A stretch of DNA of 64,000 bases from Micavibrio sp. (GTDB lineage: Bacteria > Pseudomonadota > Alphaproteobacteria > Micavibrionales > UBA9664), in the NCBI GenBank assembly GCA_002699085.1, contig PAAR01000026.1, positions 1 through 64,000 of the forward strand. The letters run 5' to 3'. Under the pieces are notes generated by a model. That model searched no databases. It was not told where the DNA came from and saw only the letters and a program-made list of their open reading frames with translations. Position numbers and translations under genes: made by a program. Shown here in pieces: positions 52,058-61,309 of this stretch (the first letter of the stretch is position 1; each line of letters starts with the position of its first letter).

Positions 52058-53320
52058 ATGACACAAGAACCAGCCTTTAAAACGCTACCTAACGGCCTAC
52101 GCATTGCCGTGGATCCAATGCCACATGTCGAAAGTGCGATCATCGGATTCTGGTGTGATTGCGGCGCACGCTATGAAACACCTGAAAACAACGGTATCGC
52201 CCATTTTTATGAGCATATGTTGTTTAAAGGTACAGCTAAACGCTCGGCAAGTGACATTGCAGAAGCCATGGAAAATATTGGCGGACAGATGAATGCCTTT
52301 ACCGGCAAAGACGTCACCGCCTATTACACGCATATTCTTAAAGACGATTTAGAAACAGGGTTTGAGATTTTAGCAGATATGTTGCTTAACTCGACATTCC
52401 CAGAAAATGAGTTTGAAACAGAACGTGGGGTTATCTTACAAGAAATCGCCATGACAGAAGACACACCAGACGACATGGTTTTTGAGCACGCCACGGCACG
52501 TGCGTTTTATAACCAAAGCCTTGGCCGTCCTATTTTAGGTACAAAGGATAGTGTGACCCTAATGCAACGACAGCAATTGGTCGATTACAATAAAAACCAT
52601 ATGCACCCTGCCAATATCGTAATCTCAGCCAGCGGTAATGTGACACTCGATCAAGTTACTGCGCTTGCCGAACGCTTCTTTGGCAATCAAGCTCAAGGCA
52701 CAAAACATCACCCAGATAAGGCCCAATATAGTGGCGGCGACACTTTGGTTCACAAGGATGTTGAGCAAGCGCAAATAGTTTTAACCTTTGAAGGTTTACC
52801 ACGAGGCCATAAAGATGCTTATGCAATGAAGGTCTTTTCAACCTATTTTGGGGCGGGGATGTCGTCTCGCCTTTTCCAAGAAATTCGTGAAAAACGTGGT
52901 CTTGTCTATACTGTTTCCAGCCTGACGCAATCTTATCAGGATACAGGTCTATTCGGCGTTTATATGGGTACTGATGCGTCTAAAGTTGATGAGTCTTTGG
53001 CTGTTTATTGTGATGAATTACTAAAAGCGATTGAAAGCTCCACAGAAGAAGAGCTAAAACGTGCCAAGGCACAAATGCGTGCCAGCATGTTATTCGGTCA
53101 AGAATCTTTATTCCGCCGTGCCGATTCTCAAGGCCGTCGTATGCTTTATTTTAACGAGCTACCCAATCCAAAAGAGACCTTAGAAAAAATCATGGCTGTG
53201 TCATTAGAAGATATTCAACGTGTCATGTCAGATATCATTCAGACACCGCTTAATCGTTGCGTTCTAGGGCGTGATGTGCGTGTTGAGGATTTTGAAAAAA
53301 CGAAAAAACGATTAGCCTAG
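52058..53320 (+). CDS. M16 family zinc metallopeptidase (processing peptidase type)
   Basis: A 420-residue pitrilysin-family peptidase. The inverted zinc motif HFYEHMLFKGT (HxxEH) is near residue 50 and the third ligand Glu lies in ERGVILQEIAM near 128. The C-terminal half has SRLFQEIREKRGLVYTVSS near 270, the usual R/Y motif. It resembles the beta subunit of mitochondrial processing peptidase, a known alphaproteobacterial trait. No signal peptide. ATG 52058 (MTQEPAFKTLPNG) with GTGGA upstream is preferred over GTG 52046. Confidence 0.93.
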   Translation: MTQEPAFKTLPNGLRIAVDPMPHVESAIIGFWCDCGARYETPENNGIAHFYEHMLFKGTAKRSASDIAEAMENIGGQMNAFTGKDVTAYYTHILKDDLETGFEILADMLLNSTFPENEFETERGVILQEIAMTEDTPDDMVFEHATARAFYNQSLGRPILGTKDSVTLMQRQQLVDYNKNHMHPANIVISASGNVTLDQVTALAERFFGNQAQGTKHHPDKAQYSGGDTLVHKDVEQAQIVLTFEGLPRGHKDAYAMKVFSTYFGAGMSSRLFQEIREKRGLVYTVSSLTQSYQDTGLFGVYMGTDASKVDESLAVYCDELLKAIESSTEEELKRAKAQMRASMLFGQESLFRRADSQGRRMLYFNELPNPKETLEKIMAVSLEDIQRVMSDIIQTPLNRCVLGRDVRVEDFEKTKKRLA

Positions 53321-53325
53321 TGCTT

Positions 53326-53892
53326 TTAAGCTGTACCACCAGAAAAATACAGCATCGCAGGATCGACCCCTAACTTCTGAATTGTTTTTGACCAAAGCTC
53401 TTCACGAGGCGTTTTGAAAATAAGCTCGGCATCGGCATCAACAACCAACCATGCATTATGGGCCAGCTCGCTATCCAACTGCCCTGCTGTCCAACCCGCA
53501 TATCCAAGCGCAAACAACAAATCTTTTGGACCTTGTCCTTTCGTCGCAGCATGCAGCGCATCGACAGTACCTGTCACTGAAAAACCTTCAACAATTGGTA
53601 CCATTAAATCATTTTTGTAATCAGCACTATGCAGAATAAAACCACGGTGGTTCTCTACAGGCCCACCCTCATAAACCTTAATATCACTTTCCAAACCAAG
53701 TTGCGTTAATATCGATTCAGCTTGCTTAGAGTCTTTGCAATTATTAAGGACAATACCCATTGCGCCCTTATCATCATGGGCGCACATAAATATCACAGAA
53801 CGTGTAAAACGAGGGTCGGCCATATCAGGCATTGCCACGATCATTTTCCCCGTCAAGAAACCATTTGTTTTCGCTTTAATATCCACAACCAT
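53326..53892 (-). CDS. YqgE/AlgH family protein
   Basis: A 188-residue member of the YqgE/AlgH family: FLTGKMIVAMPDMADPRFTRSVIFMCAHD near the start (MPDMADPRF is the hallmark), GAMGIVLNN, VYEGGPVENHRGFILHS near 75 and LFALGYAGWTAGQLDSELAHNAWL near 130. Function of the family is poorly defined; it was linked to alginate regulation in Pseudomonas. The ATG at 53892 has AAGG close by; the frame extends to 53934 but that would overlap the divergent fcl start. Confidence 0.93.
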   Translation of the reverse strand: MVVDIKAKTNGFLTGKMIVAMPDMADPRFTRSVIFMCAHDDKGAMGIVLNNCKDSKQAESILTQLGLESDIKVYEGGPVENHRGFILHSADYKNDLMVPIVEGFSVTGTVDALHAATKGQGPKDLLFALGYAGWTAGQLDSELAHNAWLVVDADAELIFKTPREELWSKTIQKLGVDPAMLYFSGGTA

Positions 53893-53916
53893 TACCTTAC
53901 TATTGTACACAATAAG

Positions 53917-54885
53917 ATGGAACAGACACAACATTTTTCAAGTTTCAGCCGAGATGCACGCCTGATGATCGCTGGTGAACACGGCATGGTGGGCAGTGCG
54001 ATCAAGCGTGCCGTTAAGCATAGCTGGCCAAAAATGTCACTGATAGAAACACCCCACAAAGACATTCTGGATTTTAGAAATGCACAAAAAACAGACGCTT
54101 TTTTTGCACAATACAAACCTGATTATGTTGTGATCGCTGCCGCCAAAGTGGGCGGCATTGGTGCTAATATGAACGAGCCCGTTCAATTTTTTGAAGACAA
54201 TATTCTAATTCAAACCAACCTCATGCAGGCCGCCCATAAGCACAGTATCAAAAAACTGTTGTTCTTGGGATCCAGCTGTATTTATCCAAAAGAATGCACC
54301 CAGCCTATGCGTGAAGATATGCTAATGAGTGGGATCCTGGAACCTACCAATGCACCTTATGCCATGGCGAAGCTTGCAGGAATTATGATGTGCCAAAGCT
54401 ACCGCAGACAATATGGCTCAAACTTTATCTCATGTCTGCCGACCAATCTTTATGGCATCAATGATTATTATGACGCCGACAGGTCACATGTCATTCCCGC
54501 AATGATATTAAAATTCCATCAAGCCAAAATAGAACAAAAAGACCATGTTACTTTATGGGGCAGCGGCACACCCCTGCGTGAATTTTTAAATGTTGATGAT
54601 CTCGCCCAAGCCTGCTTAACCTTACTTGAAAAGTACAATGAAGAAGAACCTATAAACATCGGATCTAATAAAGAAATTTCTATCCATGACCTCGCTTTAA
54701 TGATTAAAGATGTCGTAGAATTTGACGGAGAAATTATCTTCGATAAATCTATGCCTGATGGGACAATGCGTAAAGCGTTAAACAATGAAAAGATCAATGC
54801 CCTTGGTTGGAAGGCTAAAACTGATTTAGAGCAAGGTCTAACCGCCGCTTACAAGGATTTTTTAAGCCGCAGGCTTGCGGATTAA
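53917..54885 (+). CDS. fcl: GDP-L-fucose synthase
   Basis: A 322-residue short-chain dehydrogenase/epimerase that turns GDP-4-keto-6-deoxymannose to GDP-L-fucose with NADPH. NADP loop AGEHGMVGSAI near residue 18, FLGSSCIYPKECTQPMRED near 107, and the catalytic PYAMAKLAGIMMCQSYRRQYG near 139 (Tyr-x-x-x-Lys); PTNLYGINDYYD and REFLNVDDLAQACL follow, typical of the family. The start at 53917 gives the standard length; the longer open frame upstream is antisense to AlgH. No gmd gene is in the window. Confidence 0.94.
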   Translation: MEQTQHFSSFSRDARLMIAGEHGMVGSAIKRAVKHSWPKMSLIETPHKDILDFRNAQKTDAFFAQYKPDYVVIAAAKVGGIGANMNEPVQFFEDNILIQTNLMQAAHKHSIKKLLFLGSSCIYPKECTQPMREDMLMSGILEPTNAPYAMAKLAGIMMCQSYRRQYGSNFISCLPTNLYGINDYYDADRSHVIPAMILKFHQAKIEQKDHVTLWGSGTPLREFLNVDDLAQACLTLLEKYNEEEPINIGSNKEISIHDLALMIKDVVEFDGEIIFDKSMPDGTMRKALNNEKINALGWKAKTDLEQGLTAAYKDFLSRRLAD

Positions 54886-55467
54886 GACGTAATCAAGAGG
54901 TGGGTTATTACCTTCATTCTCATAGACACGACCCTCTGGCTGAATAAAGCCCATATAGACAGTATAACCTTGATGTTCTTCAGATAGACTTTCATCCAGT
55001 GTTAATTGCTTTGATAAAGACAGAGTCACTTTTTTCTTCGACTGGTTAGGCGCAAAGTTTACAGAAGCCGTTGCAAATTCTTGCGCAACAATATCATTGT
55101 TGTCAGAGACGACAAAAATACCATAAGGGAATAAATAAAGTGCGGGGTCACTTGCCATTTCGCGACCCAAACGACCAATTTCAAAATTCATCTCAACAAT
55201 TGCATTAAAATAAATTTGATCTCCACGTCTCTGGCAAGCCGACTGGGTAATACGTTTTTCCCCATGTGCTTTAAGAAATTTAGATTCTCTGCGATCCCAA
55301 CGAGAATAGAAATCGATCGTTTCGCTTCCCTCAGGCACGACAACACCATGGCAACCATTGCCGTTTAACGCTTGGTCAAAATCATTCCCTAATTTATTTT
55401 CAGAAAGTGTACATCCCGTGCCAAAGATTACTAACGCAAAGACAGCGATGTAACGAAGCCAAAACAT
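54862..55467 (-). CDS. Putative lipoprotein
   Basis: A 201-residue exported protein whose signal peptide ends in a lipobox (FALVIFGTGC, Cys about residue 19). The mature part is mixed, with PEGSETIDFYSRWDRRESKF and a long central region, and no motif I can name. One cysteine pair may exist (NGCHGVV, TQSACQRRG). It follows PBP1A after 1 base and is likely co-transcribed; its last 24 bases overlap the end of fcl on the other strand. Periplasmic or outer-membrane location is inferred. Confidence 0.7.
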   Translation of the reverse strand: MFWLRYIAVFALVIFGTGCTLSENKLGNDFDQALNGNGCHGVVVPEGSETIDFYSRWDRRESKFLKAHGEKRITQSACQRRGDQIYFNAIVEMNFEIGRLGREMASDPALYLFPYGIFVVSDNNDIVAQEFATASVNFAPNQSKKKVTLSLSKQLTLDESLSEEHQGYTVYMGFIQPEGRVYENEGNNPPLDYVLIRKPAA

Positions 55468-55468
55468 T

Positions 55469-57898
55469 TTAGTAGATACCTCCGGTACCTGTTAATGTTG
55501 ACTGGCCTTTATCAATGAGTAAACCTTCACTATTTTCCTCAAAACCGGTTGAAGGCAGTAATGAAATACCCTTACCATCTAAAATATAAACATTATTTGT
55601 TGGCTCTTGGCCGGGCAGAAACGCTTCCCAAATAACACGTTCGTCCCCCACTTCAGCACGTGTGCCGTCATTGGCATCAATCTGTACAAGACTTATCCCC
55701 TCAGGGACACGAAACGGAATTGGCTCATAATCTTTCATCGCATCCTTCATAAAGTCGATAAAAACAGGTGCGGCTGCAGAAGATCCTGTTTCATGGCCAC
55801 CTAATGTTTTAGGCTCGTCATATCCAATATAAACGCCCACGACAAGATCAGGTGTAAAACCTATAAACCATGCATCTTTTGAGTCGTTTGTTGTACCTGT
55901 CTTACCAGCAACGGGGAATGGGAGTTCCCGACCAACACGAACACCTGTTCCACGCTTTGTCACCCCTTCAAGAATAGAGACAATCTGATATGCATGCATT
56001 GGATCCGTTAATTGTTCTCTTGTATCTGGAATTTCAGGCACTTCTAAAAGTGGAGACCATGCCACACGTGGCCCACATTTCGCACAAGGGCGAGTATCAT
56101 GGCGCATAATCGTTTTACCACTACGATCTTGAATGCGGTCGATTAAGGTAGGTTCTATTTTTTTACCACCATTTACAAACACAGCATAGCCAGAAACCAT
56201 ATCCAGCAAGGTTGTTTCACCTGCACCCAAAGCATAGGATAGGAAAAGTGGCATATTATGCATCACACCAAATCGCTCTGCGGTATCAGCAACTTTTTCC
56301 ATACCCACATAATCAGCCAAACGTACAGTCATTAGGTTACGAGACTTTTCAATACCCACACGCAAAGGTGTTGGACCATAAAATTCTTTTGAGTAGTTTT
56401 GTGGTCGCCATTTCTTAAGACCTGGCCCCTGATCAATCACAAAAGGCGCATCTAGCACTAAGGTTGCTGGTGTAAAACCTTTTTCCAAAGCAGACAGATA
56501 AACAAATGGTTTAAAAGCTGATCCAGGTTGGCGTTTTGCTTGGGTTACACGGTTAAAACTCGACAATTCTGTTGACCAACCACCTTGCATTGCCATGATA
56601 CGGCCTGTATGTGGATTCATAGCCACAATACCACCCTGCACTCTGGGCACCCATCGTAAATGATGCTCTGTTTTCATTGTACCGTCAGCTTGTTTGGTCG
56701 TTTTTTTCTCAACCATAATGACGGAACGAGGTGGTATACTGCTCTTAGCCCACACCCAATCTTCATTGTTTAATTTTTCTGTTGTGCCGTCTGGCAGTCC
56801 AATTTTACCTGTATTGTCTAAAACAACTGCATATTTCCAATAAAGTGGCATCCCTGCTTGACGTTTAAGCTTACTTATACGGTCTTTCCAGCCTTTTAGA
56901 CCATCAAATGTGGCAACACGGCCTGGATAACCTTTACGCCGTTCATAATAAAACAGACCATTGCGCAATGCCTTCACCGCCGCTTCTTGCATATCAGGAT
57001 CAAGACTTGTTTTCACAAGCATACCGCTATAATAAAGGCTTTCTTCGCCATAATCTTTTTCTAACAAACGGCGGACATCTTCTGCATAATACGATGCATT
57101 TGATTGGAACGGCACTTCTATATCCTTAACAACGATTGGCTGACGCTTCGCTAAATCTGCCTCGGCCTCAGTGATATATCCATTTTCATGCATCTGATCG
57201 ATAACCCAGTTACGACGAGCAAACACAGCATCATAATTTTTACTAGGTTGCAATCGGCTAGGTGCTTTTGGTAATGCCGCCAAAAATGCTGCTTCATGGA
57301 TATCTAATTCTTGTAATGTTTTATCAAAATATTCTTGCGAAGCCGCCCCAACACCATAAGCACCTGCCCCAAGAAAAATTTCATTCAGATACAACTCAAG
57401 CAATTGCTCTTTAGTGAAAACACGCTCCATTTTTAACGCTAATAAAGCTTCACGAATTTTACGCTCTAATTTTTGTTCATTTGTGAGAAGAAAGTTCTTA
57501 GCAATCTGCTGCGTAATTGTTGACGCACCCACAAGCGAGCGATGCTGTCCATAATTTTTAATATTAATCAATGCCGCCGATAAAATACCCAGATAATCCA
57601 ATCCATTATGAGAGTAAAAAGTTTTATCTTCTGCTGAAATAAACGCATATTTAATACGTTGTGGCATAAATTCAATTGGTACAAATATACGTTTCTCACG
57701 GGCATAATCAGCAACTAATGAACCATCATCCGCAATAATACGTGTTACAATGGCGGGCTTATAATCTTTAAGCTGTTTGTAATCTGGGAGATCTTGCGAA
57801 TAATAACTAATAGCCCATATAACGCCAAAGAATCCAAGGATTGCGCCAATAAAGCCTAAAGAACAAAGCCATGTCATAATACGTAAGAATATTTTCAT
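55469..57898 (-). CDS. mrcA: Penicillin-binding protein 1A (bifunctional)
   Basis: An 809-residue class A penicillin-binding protein. One N-terminal membrane helix, then a glycosyltransferase domain with EDKTFYSHNGLDYLGIL near residue 92 (catalytic Glu) and GASTITQQIAKNFLLTNE near 125. An OB-like region follows. The transpeptidase has PGSAFKPFVYLSALEKG (SxxK) near 455, SRNLMTVRLAD (SxN) near 515 and GKTGTTNDSKDAWFIG (KTG) near 670. I use ATG 57898; TTG 57916 would add six residues. Polymerises and cross-links peptidoglycan. Divergent from the VanX-like gene. Confidence 0.96.
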   Translation of the reverse strand: MKIFLRIMTWLCSLGFIGAILGFFGVIWAISYYSQDLPDYKQLKDYKPAIVTRIIADDGSLVADYAREKRIFVPIEFMPQRIKYAFISAEDKTFYSHNGLDYLGILSAALINIKNYGQHRSLVGASTITQQIAKNFLLTNEQKLERKIREALLALKMERVFTKEQLLELYLNEIFLGAGAYGVGAASQEYFDKTLQELDIHEAAFLAALPKAPSRLQPSKNYDAVFARRNWVIDQMHENGYITEAEADLAKRQPIVVKDIEVPFQSNASYYAEDVRRLLEKDYGEESLYYSGMLVKTSLDPDMQEAAVKALRNGLFYYERRKGYPGRVATFDGLKGWKDRISKLKRQAGMPLYWKYAVVLDNTGKIGLPDGTTEKLNNEDWVWAKSSIPPRSVIMVEKKTTKQADGTMKTEHHLRWVPRVQGGIVAMNPHTGRIMAMQGGWSTELSSFNRVTQAKRQPGSAFKPFVYLSALEKGFTPATLVLDAPFVIDQGPGLKKWRPQNYSKEFYGPTPLRVGIEKSRNLMTVRLADYVGMEKVADTAERFGVMHNMPLFLSYALGAGETTLLDMVSGYAVFVNGGKKIEPTLIDRIQDRSGKTIMRHDTRPCAKCGPRVAWSPLLEVPEIPDTREQLTDPMHAYQIVSILEGVTKRGTGVRVGRELPFPVAGKTGTTNDSKDAWFIGFTPDLVVGVYIGYDEPKTLGGHETGSSAAAPVFIDFMKDAMKDYEPIPFRVPEGISLVQIDANDGTRAEVGDERVIWEAFLPGQEPTNNVYILDGKGISLLPSTGFEENSEGLLIDKGQSTLTGTGGIY

Positions 57899-57955
57899 TG
57901 GTAGGTTATCGCACAACTTTCTGGCTTTTTAAAGACATTTGCGTAAACTATTTCT

Positions 57956-58627
57956 ATGCGTTCAATTGACCCAAATGATCTAGTTTGCATGAACGACTTC
58001 GAAGAATCTCACCCTCTCGTTGTAGATCTCGTATATGCCAAAGAAAAACATCCAGAAAATATGTTTAAAGAGGCAATTTATCGTTCTGGTGCAAAGCTAT
58101 GGTTACATAAAGGTCTAGCCGAAATAGTAAAAAATGTCTCGACCTATCTTTACGAGAGCTATGGCTGGAAATTAATGCTTAAAGATGGCCTTCGGACAAC
58201 AACCGCTCAAACAAAAATCATGCATACGAAAATCTGCCAAAAACACCCTGAATGGTTTATTGCGCCGCGCCTTTTCTCACCCCCAGGTGCTGGTGGACAC
58301 CCGAGAGGCATGGCCGTTGATGTAGACGCTTTTAATACTGAAACTGAATATATGATTGATTTCGGCACAGCTTTCGACGCTTTACCTGAAGATCGCTCAA
58401 AAGGTAATCCCGCAGCCCGCAATTATACGGGCCTAGGCGATACTGTTATTCGTAACCGACGCAGTCTTGAAAAAGCATTTCTTCACGCCAGTGAAAAAGA
58501 AGGCATAGAGATTACTCCTTTACCGACCGAATGGTGGGATTTCCGCTATACAGAAGAGCATATCGCACAATATGCCCCTCTATCTGACGAAGATTTACCC
58601 CCCGAAATGCGTATGACCTCTCTATAA
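57956..58627 (+). CDS. D-alanyl-D-alanine dipeptidase, VanX/DdpX type
   Basis: A 223-residue peptidase of the M15D group. GAGGHPRGMAVDVDAF near residue 119 provides the zinc His and Asp (HxxGxAxD), and TEWWDFRYTEEH near 188 supplies the Glu-x-x-(H/W) active-site end; the usual His of EWWH is replaced by Asp (EWWD). No signal peptide is evident, consistent with a cytoplasmic enzyme. It would cleave D-Ala-D-Ala for recycling or catabolism. Divergent from PBP1A (57 bases), with its end overlapping murI by 6 bases. Confidence 0.83.
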   Translation: MRSIDPNDLVCMNDFEESHPLVVDLVYAKEKHPENMFKEAIYRSGAKLWLHKGLAEIVKNVSTYLYESYGWKLMLKDGLRTTTAQTKIMHTKICQKHPEWFIAPRLFSPPGAGGHPRGMAVDVDAFNTETEYMIDFGTAFDALPEDRSKGNPAARNYTGLGDTVIRNRRSLEKAFLHASEKEGIEITPLPTEWWDFRYTEEHIAQYAPLSDEDLPPEMRMTSL

Positions 58628-59422
58628 AACAACTTTTTGCAGCGTGATCTTTTCTTGCATCAAGCGTTCAGAAGCCAATATGTAAGATGGTGTAATATCA
58701 CTCAATAAGTAAGAAACGTGATTATTTTTCGTTAATTTCGTTTCTATTTCTGGATGCCTTTGCAAATAATCAGTCAGCTTTAATGGGATAATTTTATGCT
58801 GAGATAAAATAGTCACATTTTCAGGTAATAGCTTTGCTAGTTTTTCTTCTAAAATCGCATAATGCGTGCAACCTAAAATCAGCCCCTTAATACCCTTTTC
58901 AACGAGAGGTTGAAGATAGCTTTGTAAAACAGAATCAATCCACTCATCTCCCTCATATTCAATCAACGGCACCAAGAGCGGCGTCGCTTTCTGATGAATC
59001 TCGATTTCAGGATCAATTTTACGCAACTCTTCTTGATAAATACCAGAGCCAACCATGTAATTTGTAGCAATAAGACCAAGATTTTTAATATTGGAGTCAT
59101 CAGCTTCTTCAAGCATTGGAATAACCACCCCTAAAATACGTCGATCCGGGAAATGTGTTGGCAAATATTCTTGCTGAAGACGACGTAATGCTGCTGCACT
59201 CGCTGTATTACAAGCGACAATAATGATCTGACAGTTTTGCACCCGAAATAGATAGTCAACAATCTTTTCACAATAGCCATAAATTGTGTCCATAGAACGC
59301 ACCCCATATGGCAAATGCAACGTATCACCAAAATAAACATAGTCGTAGTCTGGGAGCTGTTTTCTGATTTCTTTAGCAATTAATAAACCGCCTAACCCTG
59401 AATCAAAAACGCCTATCTTCAT
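58622..59422 (-). CDS. murI: Glutamate racemase MurI
   Basis: A 266-residue racemase giving D-glutamate for MurD. The two catalytic cysteines are in IVACNTASAAALRRLQ near residue 71 and LGCTHYAILEEKL near 185. FDSGLGGLLIAKEI at the N-terminus, YFGDTLHLPYG near 31 and the second-site motifs fit the family. It starts 5 bases after mlaF on the same strand. Confidence 0.96.
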   Translation of the reverse strand: MKIGVFDSGLGGLLIAKEIRKQLPDYDYVYFGDTLHLPYGVRSMDTIYGYCEKIVDYLFRVQNCQIIIVACNTASAAALRRLQQEYLPTHFPDRRILGVVIPMLEEADDSNIKNLGLIATNYMVGSGIYQEELRKIDPEIEIHQKATPLLVPLIEYEGDEWIDSVLQSYLQPLVEKGIKGLILGCTHYAILEEKLAKLLPENVTILSQHKIIPLKLTDYLQRHPEIETKLTKNNHVSYLLSDITPSYILASERLMQEKITLQKVVL

Positions 59423-59427
59423 AATAT

Positions 59428-60186
59428 TTAGAACCGAATAGGGCCGTCTTCTTTACCGTGGATAAATTGATCCACATACTCATTGCCTGAGTTTTCAAGC
59501 TTTTCAATCGGACCATGCCAAATAATTTTACCTTCATAAATCATCGCTACAGAATCGGCAATCTTGCGCACTGAGGCCATGTCATGGGTAATTGAAATAG
59601 CTGTTGCGCCTAGTTCTTTGACGGTTTTACGGATAAGATTATTGATGACATCTGCCATAATCGGATCCAAACCCGTCGTTGGCTCATCAAAGAAAATAAT
59701 ATCTGGATGACTAGCAATGGCACGCGCAAGACTAACACGCTTTTGCATACCACCTGATAATTCTGCTGGATATTGTTGTGCGATATCTTCACTTAAACCG
59801 ACAGCCTTTAATTTTTCAATGGCGATTGGGTAAGCCTTCTTCTTTGACATTTTTTGACCTTGAGTCAAACCAAATGCCACATTCTCCCACACTGTCATTG
59901 AATCAAATAGAGCGCCACCTTGAAAAAGCATGCCGCAAGAACCCAACAGTTCGTCACGCTCTTTACCAGATGCCTTTGTGATATCTTTACCATCAATCAA
60001 GATTTTACCTGAATCCGCTTTAATAAGACCCAAGATTGTTTTAATAGTAACAGATTTTCCTGTCCCAGAACCGCCAACAATAACAAGGGACTCGCCTTTT
60101 TTAACTTCTAAATTCACCCCACGCAGAACGTGCTTAGAACCAAAGGATTTATGAACATCCTGCATTTCTACCTTGAATGTCTTCAT
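59428..60186 (-). CDS. mlaF: ABC transporter ATP-binding protein MlaF
   Basis: A 252-residue ATPase of the Mla/ABC-F2-type phospholipid transport complex. Walker A GGSGTGKSVTIKTILG near residue 40, signature LSGGMQKRVSLARAI near 142, Walker B IIFFDEPTTGLDP near 161 and the switch His in SITHDM near 197. It would drive transport between the inner membrane and MlaD-type lipid-binding rings. Starts overlapping the mlaE stop by 4 bases. Confidence 0.93.
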   Translation of the reverse strand: MKTFKVEMQDVHKSFGSKHVLRGVNLEVKKGESLVIVGGSGTGKSVTIKTILGLIKADSGKILIDGKDITKASGKERDELLGSCGMLFQGGALFDSMTVWENVAFGLTQGQKMSKKKAYPIAIEKLKAVGLSEDIAQQYPAELSGGMQKRVSLARAIASHPDIIFFDEPTTGLDPIMADVINNLIRKTVKELGATAISITHDMASVRKIADSVAMIYEGKIIWHGPIEKLENSGNEYVDQFIHGKEDGPIRF

Positions 60187-60965
60187 GAGAAAAACACCTG
60201 TGATAGAAGATAATTAGAAATCAAAATTAAGATTGACGCCGACACAACCGCATTAGTCGTTGCCGACCCCACACCTTGGGCCCCACGACCTGAATAATAA
60301 CCACAATAGCAACCCATCAGCGTAATGATAAAACCAAACACAGCCGCTTTCACAAGACCTGAGGCTACATCAATAAACTCCACAAACTCCCAAGTTTGTT
60401 GAATATAAGCAAAGGCGTTAAAATCGAGTACGTAAACAGCGACTAGAAAGCCACCAAATACACCGATTATATCAGCGATAAACACAAGAAATGGTAACAT
60501 AATTGTGCCTGCCAAAACACGTGGCGCAATCAGATACTGGAACGGATTAACTTTTAGCGTGCTCATTGCATCAATTTGCTCTGTTACACGCATCGTCGCA
60601 ATTTCTGCAGCAATAGAAGCACCGATACGCCCTGCCACCATTAAACCTGCTAAAACAGGTGCTAGCTCTCTGGTGATTGATAAAACGACAACATTCGCAA
60701 TGGCACTTTCTGCGTTAAAACGGGCAAAACCTGTATAGCTTTGCAGAGCCAAAACCATACCCGAAAACAAAGCTGTTAAACCAACAACTGTCAAAGAATA
60801 ATAACCAATATTAATAAGTTGTGAGCCGATAAGGCGTGGGTAATAAGGGGGTAGCAATACATCTTTAAGTGCTGTAAGCGCAAAAAGAATAAGGCGTCCC
60901 ATCACCTCAAAGAAGTCAAGAAGGCGTGCACCCAGACGCTGGCATATATTTAGAATAAATTTCAT
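60183..60965 (-). CDS. mlaE: Phospholipid ABC transporter permease MlaE
   Basis: A 260-residue MlaE-family permease with about five membrane helices. The family-characteristic segment APVLAGLMVAGRIGASIAAE near residue 112 followed by IATMRVTEQIDAMSTL is present, as is GCYCGYYSGRGAQGVGSATTNAVV near the C-terminus. With MlaF it maintains outer-membrane lipid asymmetry. mlaD and the other partners are not adjacent. Confidence 0.94.
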   Translation of the reverse strand: MKFILNICQRLGARLLDFFEVMGRLILFALTALKDVLLPPYYPRLIGSQLINIGYYSLTVVGLTALFSGMVLALQSYTGFARFNAESAIANVVVLSITRELAPVLAGLMVAGRIGASIAAEIATMRVTEQIDAMSTLKVNPFQYLIAPRVLAGTIMLPFLVFIADIIGVFGGFLVAVYVLDFNAFAYIQQTWEFVEFIDVASGLVKAAVFGFIITLMGCYCGYYSGRGAQGVGSATTNAVVSASILILISNYLLSQVFFS

Positions 60966-61022
60966 AGATTGTTTATACAGCGATCAAGGCGGCACTGTAC
61001 AGACCTTAAAACAAATTTTAAA

Positions 61023-61280
61023 TTATAATGCTAAAGATTTTGCAAAATTACCGACGGCACAAACCTTTGCAGAACCACCGTCTAATATATTTAATAATTC
61101 AGGCACTGATAACGCAGAACCATTTTGCGAAACCTCTGTATCTTCTTTAATAATCAACACTCTGGCGACACCTGCGTGATCCACACCTTCAATGATAGTG
61201 TCTTCAAAACCGGCACCACTTCCTCTTTTTAAGTTTGATAAAACAAAGCTCTCCACTGCTTTACCTTTTGTACCTGACAT
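61023..61280 (-). CDS. Small hypothetical protein, 85 residues
   Basis: An 85-residue soluble protein that I do not recognise. A weakly basic helical start (GKAVESFVLSNLKRGSGAG) is followed by a beta-rich middle (VARVLIIKEDTEVSQNG) and an end with VPELLNILDGGSAKVCAV. No signal peptide. An ideal ribosome site (AAGGAGAAAG) precedes the ATG. It lies 29 bases after the 707-residue gene on the same strand, so the two may be co-transcribed. Confidence 0.6.
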   Translation of the reverse strand: MSGTKGKAVESFVLSNLKRGSGAGFEDTIIEGVDHAGVARVLIIKEDTEVSQNGSALSVPELLNILDGGSAKVCAVGNFAKSLAL

Positions 61281-61309
61281 AACTTTCTCCTTATTTTAAT
61301 TTTTTGGTT

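Noticed and set aside
53722-53916. 65-codon extension of fcl
   Set aside because: It runs antisense to the conserved YqgE/AlgH coding region and adds residues unlike any GDP-fucose synthase.
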